Source: Physocladia obscura (lineage: Eukaryota > Chytridiomycota > Chytridiomycetes > Chytridiales > Chytriomycetaceae). From it: a stretch of DNA of 20,395 nucleotides. How positions within the stretch are numbered: position 1 is the first letter of the stretch; each line of letters starts with the position of its first letter. The translations under genes and the position numbers were made by a program. Location of the stretch: the NCBI GenBank assembly GCA_027596945.1, contig JADGJH010000357.1, positions 1 to 20,395 on the forward strand. The letters are read 5' to 3'. This document shows, one piece after another, positions 8,501 to 17,076 of the stretch. The notes beneath the pieces are model-generated. The model was given only the letters and a program-made list of their open reading frames with translations. It did not search any database and was not told where the DNA came from.

Positions 8501-11468
8501 CGATAATCTTTCTGACGACGAAAATTTCAGACCAACGCAATTTTTAGGCATGCCAGAGTCTGTCAAAAAACATTCGAAGTTTTTGGCCTCATTGAAAGCT
8601 GTAACTTCAAATTCGGAATTCAAGCCACGCAAAATCTGTGCAGTGAAAGCGATTGGTGCAATTTCGTCTAGCGAATCAAGCCTGGATTCGTCATTGACTA
8701 CTTCTCTTTCAGGATGGACATGTTCAATATGCCTTCTCCTAAACACGAATGCTGCAGCCGTCTGTGTCGCTTGTGAAAACAAAAGAATCGACAATGTTGC
8801 TAACAGCCAATCCACGTCGTTAGGATGGATATGTGCTGTGTGCTTAGTTCCAAACATTGCCTCTGCATTGATGTGCGTTGCTTGTGAAAGCAAGAAAAGT
8901 GGCGAAACTGTTACGAAACCCTCATTGTTCAATACAAACGAATCAATATCTTCATTTAGTTTTAACCCCACTACTGCATCTTCTGGTGGATTCAGCTTTG
9001 CTCCTGTAAAGGCAACAAACAGTGAAAAGTGGGAATGCACAACATGTTTAGTTTCAAATGAGGTATCAGTTGACGTATGTGTCGCATGTGAAACAACGCG
9101 AGGTGGCTCAAAAGTCGTCCCGAAACCGTCTCTCTTTGATTCAATAAAGCCAAAAGAAGCCACCACCGTAATTGGCGGATTCAGTTTCACTCAGTCGGAA
9201 CCAAAACAGGATGTTTCCATGAAATCATCGACGTTTCAAGATAAATCAAGTGGTGGGTTAAGCTTTGCTACTGGAAAATCTACAGAATCTACAGGTTTTA
9301 GCTTTCAACCTGCTGCTTCTGGAGGCTTCAGCTTTCCTTTTAATAAGCCTTCTTTAAATCTCAAATCAAAATCAACAAATGAAACAGAAAACTCAGGAGA
9401 ACAGTGGACTTGTGATTCCTGCTTGGTTTCCAACGTTAGCGCTGCCAGTCAATGCATTGCTTGTGAAGCAAAGCGCAACGGGAAAACAAAACTGTCTTTA
9501 TTTGATACTTCTTCTTCATCTGGGCCCGGATTTACTGCACCTCAGCCGATTCTTGGTAGCTTCAGTTTTGGTACAGCAGCAAATCTGTCGGACATAACAC
9601 AGGCACAAACAGCTGCCTTCAGTTTCAAGCCAAATGCAGAAGAGAAATTTGCTTCTGCTGTTTTGGCAGGACCGAGATGGACTTGCTCAACCTGTTTAAT
9701 CACGAATGATAATGCAGCTATTAAATGCGAAGCTTGTGAAACAAAACGCCCGTCAGATTACATCTCTTCAGAATCATCGAGCTTTGTTAAAACTGAAACA
9801 GCAGTTTCAAATGAGAATATTGGAAATGAAAAGAAACCTGAATTCGGATTTGGAGGATCAAAATCGGCAGTAACGACAGAGGGATGGACTTGCAATATTT
9901 GTCTTGTTACAAACCAAGAATTTGGAACAAAATGTGTCTCCTGTGGAAATGATCGAGACGGAAAGCCTACTCCAAAGACATCATTATTTGGTTCCACATC
10001 CTCCGCACCAGTTACCTCTGAATCAACTTCTACCGGATTTGCCTTATCTGCAAAGCCTGATGCAGAGTCTTCTGAGCCTGCTTTGCCTTTGTTTGGAACC
10101 AGTATTGGGCCATCTTCATTCATATCATTTTCATCGTAAGTTCCTTTTTTCAATAGTATTTTACTTTATTATTATTTCCAGCTCTCCTGCTCCTGGGTTT
10201 AAGCCGTCAGTCACAGGAGAAGGACCAGTTATCACTTCAACACCAATCAGCTTTGTGCAAAAATCGTAAGTGAAAATAATTGCCGAGAGTGGCGCTAAAA
10301 AATTGAAACTGTAGTCAAGAAGATACAAAGTCTGCAACTTCCAATTACACTTTTGCAGCATTCGGTCAGGCAATGAATCTTGGATCAGCAACCCCGACAA
10401 ATAAAATAAATCCAATGTTTGGTTCTGCAGCTCAAAACACTGGATCAGTTTTTGGTAGTGGCCCTGTTCCACCCGCATCCGGATTCTCTTTCCTTACACC
10501 TGCGTCATCTCAATCTACACCAGCTGGAGGTGGAGCTAGTGTGTTTGGCAATGTATCTCCTCCAAGCAATTCAGCACCTTTTGGATCTGGGTCAGTATTT
10601 GGTGGAGCGAAATCAAACGGTTCCCCAGCTTTTGGTACAGCATCAGCGACTGGCAGTGCTTTTGGTCAGACATCCAATCCTGTAACAAATTCTTCATTTG
10701 GTCAACCTGGTGTTTCTGCGTTTGGGCAAACTTCAGGTTCTGTATTTGGTAGCCAAACTGCAAACACTTCTTCAGCTTTTGGTAAACCTGCCATCACACC
10801 TGCTGCAGTAACAGGGTCAGTTTTTGGGCAACCGGCAGCTCCTTCCACTTTTGGCCAAACGTCGTCAGCTTCCGCTTTTGGCCAACCTCCGGCAGCTGTA
10901 TCTGCTTTCGGCCAAAAACCTTCACCTTCTGTCTTTAGTCAAACAACTTCAACTTCTGCTTTTGGGCAAGCACCAGCACAATCAGCATTAGGTCAGTCTA
11001 GCTTTGGACAACAAACGGCATCTACAGCCTCACCTTTTGGGCAAAAGTCTGCTTTTGGGCAAGCTGCTGCGACAGGGTCTGCATTTGGTCAATCCACGTT
11101 TGGTCAAGCAGGAACTCCAGTTCCGGCGTTTGGTCAATCTGCATTTGGGACAGCAGCTCCTGCTTTTCCTTCAGTTTCGTTGGGACAAACAAAGTCTGTG
11201 TTTGGTCAATCTTCAAGCGCTGCTACTGGTGGTTTTGGTGGTTTTGCTGCGTGAGTGTTTTCATGTTTTATCTACTTTTCTGCGAATTAATTCCGTTCAT
11301 TTTTCGAAGGAGTTCAAATCAAAGTGTGTTTGGAGGAGGGCAGCCGCAAGGAGGGATTGGCGGTACGGGAGGAACAAACAGTCCGTGAGTTTATTCTTTT
11401 CACTTTTTATCATTAGCTCATTAAATTTCTACAGTGCTAAAAAGCCATCCTTTTCGCAATACCGTTAA
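2502..11468 (+). CDS. Giant Nup214/Nup159-type nucleoporin with two beta-propellers and six RanBP2-type zinc fingers
   Basis: My exon model: 2502-2549, 2698-2895, 2965-3126, 3206-3512, 3623-3839, 3898-4840, 4899-4991, 5056-5244, 5311-5469, about 5557-5842, 5905-6109, 6160-6517, 6602-7657, 7748-7928, 7990-8123, 8180-8271, 8324-10135, 10182-10265, 10315-11250, 11310-11384, 11435-11468. This gives about 2,522 aa in one frame, with canonical GT..AG ends except where noted. Order: propeller 1 (residues about 17-410), disordered linker (to about 655), propeller 2 (about 657-1045), FG region (to about 1385), coiled coil (to about 1575), six zinc fingers (about 1670-2080), FG tail ending KKPSFSQYR. 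Nup214/Nup159 marks include SLLAVSNKFGYVVFGT, CWSRKGKQLAI and LPPAPLIYV. The family sits on the cytoplasmic face of the nuclear pore and docks the DEAD-box helicase Dbp5/DDX19 in mRNA export. Weak points: the exon 13/14 junction (donor GTTCGT at 7658, or GTGAGT at 7662 with a later acceptor) and the start of exon 10. A two-gene model is disfavoured, since no in-frame ATG precedes propeller 2. Confidence 0.82.
2698..4200 (+). other. Nup214/Nup159 beta-propeller domain, copy 1
   Basis: Exons 2 to 6 encode it. Landmarks in order: NSLLAVSNKFGYVVFGTDDG, NQIRLSADQKIVVVALTSGH, VAILPNPESYPNLCAVNGAD, YAMCWSRKGKQLAIADESAV, VIRQISIDGTPKNLIKPP, SIFWLEDKTFIVLYSV, GLLGFKDGSWNKWLLPSD, FPIGVDIDFTS and LPPAPLIYVRTSAGYLVVFS. 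Human NUP214 has closely similar landmarks (LLAVSNKYGLVFAG, SVCWSPKGKQLAVG, LPMGVVVDYT, LPPAPVLML), which I recall from the family. The seven-bladed fold is inferred from homology. It is followed by a Pro/Ser/Thr-rich linker (to 4840) that has only traces of FG sequence (TIFGSSSFSG). Confidence 0.85.
5056..6517 (+). other. Nup214/Nup159 beta-propeller domain, copy 2 (tandem duplicate)
   Basis: Exons 8 to 12 repeat the copy 1 landmarks: YNLLAISNKFGYVVYGTQSG, NQIRLSAAQDLVLIGLSSGS, VILPNPEAFPNICALN, ITAICWSRKGKQLAIGDDAG, VIRQITLDGVIKNTIKPPES, NMFWLEDKTFVVIFSRED, IQSGTAKTGIHTAY, GFLGCKDGIWNKWVPKND, VGLDIDFHSKDK and PAPLVYVLNNVGSLLVYAVV. It begins FLEIRQI, like the FQFRALKKVRIF entry of human NUP214. 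Four introns fall at matching places and phases in the two copies: phase 0 after the first strand exon, phase 0 after the second, phase 1 after the EG that precedes the FWLEDKTF exon, and phase 2 inside the Met codon before the GFLG/GLLG exon. Confidence 0.85.
6602..7590 (+). other. Central FG-repeat region of the nucleoporin
   Basis: A low-complexity stretch rich in Pro, Ser, Ala and Lys with scattered FG, LFG and IFG motifs (KAPVFGQVS, SLFGNGSGF, PIFGSGF, PLFGPV, ALFGSVSF, GIFGVSYAPA). FG repeats bind transport receptors and form the pore barrier. Spacing is irregular and Lys content high compared with the C-terminal FG tail, so this part looks like Nup159-style FG with many charged residues. 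Confidence 0.8.
7591..8440 (+). other. Nup214/Nup159-like coiled-coil segment
   Basis: Spread over the end of exon 13, exons 14-16 and the beginning of exon 17. It opens with SLLQLFDRLCAEFEDDLIEV and continues through heptad-like helices (FKYLKEESKDWLENTG, AYLQTELRRKIM, SSLSDVKASLVEIKEMLEIK) to LPDWDTICRNIRRITNHTLT and SKRLDGLL. In Nup214/Nup159 the coiled coil holds the protein in the Nup82/Nup88 complex on the cytoplasmic side; I infer the same here from order and helical pattern. The last segment is in the same exon as the zinc fingers. Confidence 0.65.
8713..9951 (+). other. Array of six RanBP2/Nup153-type zinc fingers
   Basis: Six copies of W-x-C-x2-C-x10-C-x2-C begin at about 8713, 8823, 9030, 9405, 9678 and 9885. 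Examples: WTCSICLLLNTNAAAVCVAC, WICAVCLVPNIASALMCVAC, WECTTCLVSNEVSVDVCVAC, WTCDSCLVSNVSAASQCIAC, WTCSTCLITNDNAAIKCEAC, WTCNICLVTNQEFGTKCVSC. All four cysteines, the Trp and the Asn ten residues after the first Cys-region are intact in every finger. The CLVxN...CVACE spelling is nearly that of vertebrate NUP153 and RanBP2 fingers, which bind Ran-GDP. Linkers carry a recurring KPSLF or SLFD motif plus FG-like GFSF/GFSFAP repeats. The array is in the single uninterrupted exon 8324-10135. Confidence 0.95.
10182..11468 (+). other. C-terminal FG-repeat tail of the nucleoporin
   Basis: About 25 FG motifs, mostly of the SAFGQ, SVFGQ and TFGQ kind, with Ser, Ala, Thr, Gln and Pro between them and almost no charged residues. 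This is the cohesive, uncharged type of FG domain. It closes with GGFGGFAASSNQ, a Gly-rich stretch and KKPSFSQYR. Two of the three small terminal exons (84, 75 and 34 bases) lie after the main FG exon; all donors here read GTAAGT or GTGAGT. Confidence 0.88.
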
Positions 11469-11489
11469 TGAAATTTATGGAAAAATTTT

Positions 11490-11495
11490 AATAAA
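11490..11495 (+). terminator. Putative poly(A) signal of the nucleoporin gene
   Basis: AATAAA lies 21 bases after the stop at 11466-11468, in the 155-base spacer between this gene and the convergent farnesyltransferase gene. Confidence 0.4.
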
Positions 11496-11623
11496 AATAT
11501 CATATTTTCAGATTGTAAAGCTCAAACTTGAATTAAACTCATTCGATAATTCCAGAATTTCAAACGGATAATGTCAAACTTCACCAAATCCAAACAAAGC
11601 TGGAATACGAAGTTGTTAAAATA

Positions 11624-12730
11624 TTAATTAATAATTTGATATAAGGCTACCTGTCTAGCCTCAGAACATACTTCCACTTTGCGAGTTTCGTCAGTTTCCT
11701 CATCAATTTTGATTTCAAGTAATCCTAATAAAAACGCCGCCCCATGAACCACAAATTCATTTTGAACAATCAACGCTTTAATTTGAAGTTCCAAGGCATT
11801 TTGCGATTCTGTCTTCAAATTTCCAATTTTGACAATTCTGAATAAGAATAAAATACTTGAGTCACAAATAAGAGAATACTACAATATTACCCTTTCAGAT
11901 AGTTCCATGAAGATTCATTATTTGGTGCCTTCATGTTGTATACCATGGCAAAATCAATCTCAGATTTCACATGCTCTGGAGAAAATCCTTCAGGGTTATT
12001 TGTGAAGTAGAAAAATCGATGATTCCAGGCTGAGTTGTTTCTAAAGTCAGATTCGATTAGGCGATTTATATCGTCAAGCTCTCTTCCCCAAATATTAAAA
12101 TGGCGCACAAGCCACTGTCTGTAACTCCATGCATGGTAATTTTTGGCGTCAGTTTCAAATTGTTTGTTAATGTAATCGATTTCGGTAGAAAGAACTTTTT
12201 CTTTGAGTTCGTCATTCGTGAGTCCAATTTTTGTGACGATAACTTCTCGGTGATGCCAAATCTGGAGAGATATAAGAATAAATAACCACAAACCAGGAAG
12301 TGAACAAAAACCTGATAGTTTTTGTGGTGATCGAATCCAATCTCGGTGGCATATTCAAGCTCTTCGCGCAGATTAATGTTCAGCGTAAATAAACAGTCCT
12401 GTCGAACTTTCCATACTGTATAATGCGCTGGATTCAACTCGATTATTTCGGTTGTGAGATCTGTTGGAGTGCATGTTATGGAAAAGAGTGAGAGAAACAA
12501 AGAAAAACAAACCAAGAACTCTCTGAGACTGCTCGTTTGCTCTTGCACACGCACGAAAATAGTCCATAGCTTTCGAGTCTATCATCAATAATTAGATCAA
12601 AGAAATAATAATAGACGGAGGAGGATAGTTGCGTCTTGCATTCATGCGGATATGCAATTGGGGCGATTGGATTAGGGCCGTCATCGGACTTAATCGGAAT
12701 CACGTCGGCAAACACAACTTCGATCTGCAT
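11624..12730 (-). CDS. RAM2: Protein farnesyltransferase / geranylgeranyltransferase I alpha subunit
   Basis: Five exons read downward: 12730-12640, 12578-12513, 12460-12312, 12261-11891, 11837-11624. They add to 891 bases, 296 aa, with consistent phases. The alpha subunit pairs with a beta subunit in the cytosol to attach farnesyl or geranylgeranyl groups to CaaX proteins such as Ras and Rho. Conserved marks: FADVIPIKSDDGPNPIAPIA at the N-terminus, then the PFTA repeat motifs LNPAHYTVWKVRQ, KNYQIWHHRE, DAKNYHAWSYRQWLV (its Lys matches the Lys implicated in catalysis in the mammalian subunit), NNSAWNHRFFYF and NESSWNYLKG. The length is somewhat under the mammalian protein (about 379 aa), mostly at the ends. 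Intron 1 is best explained as a GC-AG intron. The gene is divergent from UNC119, 48 bases between starts, and convergent with the nucleoporin. Confidence 0.93.
12579..12639 (-). other. Probable GC-AG intron in the farnesyltransferase alpha gene
   Basis: On the minus strand the exon ends ...CCGCATGAAT and the intron begins GCAAGACGC and ends GATGATAG, 61 bases. Splicing here gives PHE-Y-SKAMDYFRAC across the junction, matching the family pattern (S/D-E-x-F/Y-x-x-x-MDYFRA) with no gap. The only GT in the region, in CCGTCTATT, would not preserve the frame and conserved residues as well. Confidence 0.65.
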
Positions 12731-12778
12731 TGACAAGTGTTTTCAGAATTGTTTGACAAAATTTCATCACTTTCAAAA
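12731..12778. promoter_or_regulatory. 48-base divergent spacer between farnesyltransferase alpha and UNC119
   Basis: The start codons at 12730 (-) and 12779 (+) are separated by 48 AT-rich bases. This must hold or overlap the transcription starts of both genes. No specific factor site is recognised. Confidence 0.45.
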
Positions 12779-13749
12779 ATGAAAGCTGCCACATCAGTAC
12801 CAACAGCAAAAACAACAACAGCAACAACACCAAGCAGAAGCAACCTGTTCAGCGCAACTAAAAAAGCCTTGATTACGTCCGCTGATGTTATGAAGTTGGT
12901 GTTTTCTTCTCAAGAAATTTTTTCAAAACAAAGGTTTCACGATCAAAGTTACTAATTACTACTATTATCATTATTACTCTGATTATGTTGCAATGGTATT
13001 ACTGGTTTCATTCTAGACTCAAGAAACCACCCAAAGGTTTTCTTTGTCCAAATATTTTCTCAAAGCCTGTGCAGTTTGTCCAGTTTCAAATCAAAGATAT
13101 GAAAACCAACAAGGTTTTTTTTTTTTTTTCCTTTCTTTTCCCTTCAAAACTAAAAACGGCTGCCAAGATTTTTTTTGACATTGGAAGGTCTATGGAGTCA
13201 ATTGAATGGTATGAAAACGATGGAATTGAGCCTGACGATACGTCGAGATCCATTGAATACTCCTTTCCTAAAGAATTCTTGGCACATGATACAGTTGGCA
13301 CGAATTTAGTTTTCGCAGTTGGTCCAAAGCCATTGGCAAATTTTAGAATGGTTGAAAGTCATGTAAGATTATAATGTTAACTTTTTTTTATTTTTCTTTG
13401 GTCTGATTTTTTATTATTATTATTATTATTAGTATTTCAAAGATAGGTTGATTAAATCTTTTGATTTCGATTTCGGATTTTGTATTCCAAACTCAATTAA
13501 TACGTGGGAAAATGTTTATACGCTTCCGAAGCTTGACCCGCGCACAGGTTTATTTACCCTTTATTTTTTGGATATTTTGTAAAATTTTAATTTTATATTA
13601 CTATCATTATTTCCACCGCATATGTTATAAACTGATGATATGTAGTCAAAGAAATGATTGTATCTCCAAACCAAACAGTATCAGACAGTTTTTATTTTGT
13701 TGATGACAAGCTTGTGATGCATAACAAGGCATTTTACTCTTACTTCTAA
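12779..13749 (+). CDS. UNC119: UNC119 family lipid-binding chaperone
   Basis: Five exons: 12779-12894, 13017-13113, 13168-13362, 13433-13547, 13646-13749, together 627 bases, 208 aa. UNC119 proteins have an immunoglobulin-like beta-sandwich that hides the myristoyl group of client proteins, with release by ARL3-GTP, commonly to deliver cargo into cilia. The sequence shows [79 protein letters not shown] and [20 protein letters not shown], closely matching the animal family through the hallmark FDFxFGFCIPxSxNT and DSFYFVDxxLVMHNKAxYxY motifs. The N-terminal 45 residues are Thr/Ala/Ser-rich and poorly conserved, as is usual. The first donor is uncertain: GTTGGT at 12895 or GTTTTC at 12901, both in the required phase. 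Intron 2 (54 bases) is a multiple of three and stop-free. Confidence 0.93.
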
Positions 13750-13781
13750 AACGAAGCGAAGAAAAGTAAAAATGATGAAAG

Positions 13782-13787
13782 AATAAA
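13782..13787 (+). terminator. Putative poly(A) signal of UNC119
   Basis: AATAAA 32 bases after the UNC119 stop, within the 63-base spacer to the convergent TSNAXIP1-like gene. The UNC119 transcript probably runs into the neighbour's 3' end. Confidence 0.4.
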
Positions 13788-13812
13788 AGGGGAATTTATA
13801 AAAAGAAACATT

Positions 13813-15907
13813 TTAAGAAATTCCTGGTTTTTTTGCCATTGATTCAGCCAGTCCAGTATACTCCGCAATAAGGAAATGATACTGCTCCTCTTTTTCCTTC
13901 AAAGCAGATTCCAACTTTCCAACTGATAGATTTTTGGCTTTTAATTCTTCTTCAAGCTGTTCGTGCATTTTTTTAAGTTTTGAAAACTTTTCGGTAATTT
14001 CTATATGATCTGATCCTAGCTTGACATGTGTACTTTTCGGAACGAAATCTTGCTCTTGCGCTGTTTTCAATTTTGAAATTTCGGCTGCTTTTATTTGAAC
14101 CTATGTGATAAAAAAATAAAAGTACTACTTTTTGTTTTCTTTTTTTTTGTTTTTATTACATCATCAGTTAGTCCACAAATTTGCTTTTCGTATCTTGAAA
14201 TGGGGTCATCGCCTGGACCAAATTTGTTATCAATCATTGACTCAACTTGAGCAATCATGGAATCAGTGCATTTTTTTTCGCTTAGTAGTGCAGGCGGCAA
14301 GTAGCTCGCGTACAAGGCTAATTTTCGCTTTAACTCAGTGTTCAAGAAATCGTTTTCGTGCTTGAGATGCACAATCAGAGTTTCCATTTGGATACTTTTT
14401 TTGCGCTCGAATTTTAACAGGAGCCGGTTTTCATTCTTGAAAAAAGCAAGGTTTGCTGTAAAAATTGCGATCATTGTGGATGAAGGATTGTGATTCACCT
14501 GAGCCAATAACTTTCGCACTTTTCCACGTAAGAAAATCAACTCGTTTTGATCAAGGTTGTGACTTGCAATAAATGAATCATATTCAGCCTTAATTTCAGA
14601 AAATCAATTTGATTATAATAACTTTTTTTTTTGTTTGTCTAACCTTAATTTCAGCGAGAATTGGGCCATAGTGTTTAAAATCTGTAATTATACGATCAAA
14701 AACGTATCGATAAACTTGCAACCGTCTCATATCGGGTCCTTGCTCAGAACATCCGAGAACTTCAAGTTCCTTGTTTGAGAAAAAAAATTTATAAACTAAG
14801 ACACACAACACACCCCACCCACCTTGCGTAAAAAAGCTGTCAATTCTTTCAAACTTTCAGACATTGAAGATTCATGTTTTCGCGCCCACTTAGATTGTAC
14901 CAAATCATAGTCAGTGTATTTCAAGGATTTATATTGGCCATGTCTGGTAAGATTGAGAGCAGGCGCTGGCATATATTTGCGCTGAATGGCAGGATCATCT
15001 TTATTAATAACACTATTTGTTACTGCCACCGTAGTCGCTGTTGGTTTTGATTGGTTTGGAAATAATGCAATATTGGCATTATTGATGTTGCCAACCAAAA
15101 TATTTTCTTTTGCTGCCGGAGAAATGCCAGTAACGGAAACATTAGCCGCAGTCGTCGCTACTTGACGACAACTGGCAAAACTATACTGTCCAAACTCGTA
15201 CACATCCACACTATCTCTCTTCTTTTTCACGCTGTCAAATTTTTGCAATAAATCGTGCATATTGTCGGGTATATCAATATGGTCGATGTTCTTGCTTGAA
15301 AGCGAGGGTTGCTTCTTCTTATCGTCAAATAGTGCTGGCGAACAGACAGATGAGATTTGGGGTGTTTGAGGGATGTATTCATTTGGAATCGTTGGAGATA
15401 GGGATTTGGTGGGTTCTTTTGGGCGACCAAATTTTCGCTGTTGGAATGGTGTTGTGTTAAGTGCTTTGTTGATGTTGTTGTGGTTGAGATGGCCTGTCCA
15501 TAGAATATCAATATCCTTTAAATAATTTAAATTTAAATTTTGAAGTAAAAAATAAACATCAACCAAACAATATAGACCTTCTTTTGCGCGGCAGAAATAC
15601 GATCAAGAACGCTATGAACAAAAACGCGATCTTGAACAACTTTCCGTCCATGATCAAAGCTAATAAAATTATTCGATTTTGAAGGATGTTTATGCAAATG
15701 ATGTTCGGGAACATGCGACTTTTGATCTCCTTTTTTTTTTAACGGATACAAATCAACTCCACTCGTTGATGTTAGTAATGGCTGATTATGGCTCAACGAT
15801 GGATCTGTGGCCAGTTCCCTCCATCTCTAGTCGGACAGAAAAAAAGAAGAACTAAATGAAGTATTGCAAAAGAGCTTTAAAAGTATTACCTTTAAATCAT
15901 CATCCAT
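13813..15907 (-). CDS. TSNAXIP1-like coiled-coil protein (probable flagellar protein)
   Basis: Seven exons read downward: 15907-15890, 15826-15578, 15515-14823, 14769-14644, 14588-14499, 14435-14160, 14100-13813, together 1,740 bases, 579 aa, all phase 0. The best mark is the segment around residues 315-365: SLKELTAFLRKELEVLGCSE, then MRRLQVYRYVFDRIITDFKH and YGPILAEIKAEYDSFI. This resembles the N-terminal domain of translin-associated factor X-interacting protein 1, with its ELxxLGC...RLQxYRxVFxxLIxDFKxYxPLLxxIKxEY pattern. The next 200 residues are coiled coil (for example EITEKFSKLKKMHEQLEEEL). The first 300 residues are Ser/Thr/Asn-rich and not recognised. Animal TSNAXIP1 is associated with sperm and cilia, so a role in the zoospore flagellum is inferred. 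Intron 5 uses an acceptor CAAG at 14436, because the nearer TTTACAG would shift the frame. Confidence 0.75.
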
Positions 15908-15975
15908 TGCAAAACTTTTTCTGTGTTCGGTGCACAATTGGAAATTTCACGTTTTGGAAAAAACAGATTCGTCAA
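15908..15975. promoter_or_regulatory. 68-base divergent spacer between TSNAXIP1-like and uL22 genes
   Basis: It separates the ATG at 15905-15907 (-) from the proposed split start codon of uL22 at 15976 (+). It includes the short 5' UTR of uL22. No core promoter element is obvious. Confidence 0.4.
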
Positions 15976-17076
15976 ATGTGAGTGGTCAATCTACAGTATC
16001 CCTCTTGATGAAATACTCTTGTCGTACTCTACCAACCTCGATAATATTCTCTTCAATTTTACTTTTACAAAGCAAACTATTGTAAACTGGAGCCAGGAGG
16101 AGTCGTTTAAAAGCAGTGGACATCTGGCCTGTCATTGAAGTTAACAATGTCCATCCCCATCAGTATTACCCATCTGATGGGCACAAAGCATCTGAATATA
16201 ATGCAATGGTTGTATTTCACAGGAGTAATACTATTATTTGGACTCTGGATTGGAGTTGGCGACAATCGTTTTGTTATGAACATACTATTGAAATTTTCTG
16301 TCACCTTTGCCCATGAATCTTTATCACTGGCGATACGGTGTATTAAAGGAAAATTTGCCTCTTAATATTACACAGGGCCCGTTACGCTGCTGCCGAAACT
16401 AGCTCCAAGTGTGAGTACTGAAAACAACCTGACTCAGCGAAATCGAAGAATAATCGCGATTACATCATCTTCCTTTTCGTATACCCCGCTTTTTCTATGA
16501 TCTCGCCCGCAATCGAAAAGCTACATAATCATCAAAATTATTAAATATTATTTTGCAGCTGTCAAAGCCCGCGGATCTTACCTCCGCGTTCACTTCAAGA
16601 ATACACGCGAAACTGCCGCTGCAATCAAGGGTTTGAACTTAAAAAAGGCTGTCGAATACCTCGAAGCCGTGAAGGATCACAAACGTGCGATTCCATTCAG
16701 AAGATTTAGCGGCGGCGTTGGCCGCACAGCACAAGCCAAAGAGTTTGGCGCGACACAGGCGAGATGGCCCGTCAAGAGCGCCGAATTTGTGCTCGGATTA
16801 CTCAAGAACGCCGAATCGAACGCAGAAGTGAAAGGTCTTACTGTTGAAAACTTGGTTGTGCGTCACATTCAGGTCAACCAGGCTCCACCACAGCGTCGTA
16901 GAACTTACCGTGCCCATGGTAGAATTAATCCTTACATGAGTCATCCGTGCCACTTGGAGTTGACGTTGGTTGAGGCTGAAAAGGAAGTTCCACGCGTGCC
17001 GGCACCGACTGGACGTGTTACAAAGAAGCGCTCAATCCAACTTGCCAACAAGGCTGTCAAGGTTGCCAGAGCTTAA
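15976..17076 (+). CDS. RPL17: 60S ribosomal protein L17 (uL22)
   Basis: Proposed exons 15976-15977, 16376-16410 and 16559-17076 give 555 bases, 184 aa, the same length as yeast Rpl17. The protein starts [20 protein letters not shown] and contains the family's highly conserved segments [56 protein letters not shown] and [20 protein letters not shown]. uL22 lines the exit tunnel of the large subunit. The reading frame demands that the G at 16376, just after a CACAG acceptor, completes a codon beginning with AT, and a strong donor, AAAT followed by GTGAGT, lies at 15978. The start codon is therefore probably split AT|G by a 398-base intron. Exons two and three are certain; the first two bases are inferred. 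The second intron is 148 bases. Both are long for this window, as is common in ribosomal protein genes. Confidence 0.93.
15978..16375 (+). other. Long first intron of uL22, splitting the start codon
   Basis: Begins GTGAGTGG and ends ATTACACAG, 398 bases against the roughly 50-90 typical of this window. Inside, TGGACAT near 16117 and ATGTCCA near 16148 could pair as a 7-base stem. A TTGATGA resembling a snoRNA C box is near 16007 but has no D box at a suitable distance. Short open frames in it look like chance. Confidence 0.6.

Noticed and set aside
8303..9190. 295-codon open frame on the minus strand opposite the zinc fingers
   Set aside because: It is antisense to a conserved coding exon, crosses that gene's intron 16/exon 17 border and shows no domain; it reflects codon composition of the sense strand.
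10373..11250. Short-period DNA repeats resembling a satellite or CRISPR-like array
   Set aside because: The periodicity is irregular and follows from FGQ codons of the FG tail; there are no constant repeats with unique spacers.
16107..16316. Small open frames on both strands within the uL22 intron
   Set aside because: Short, overlapping, with no recognisable domain, and bounded by the strong splice sites of uL22.
15978..16375. Box C/D snoRNA in the uL22 intron
   Set aside because: A TTGATGA is present near 16007, but the nearest CTGA is about 160 bases away and no terminal stem is visible.
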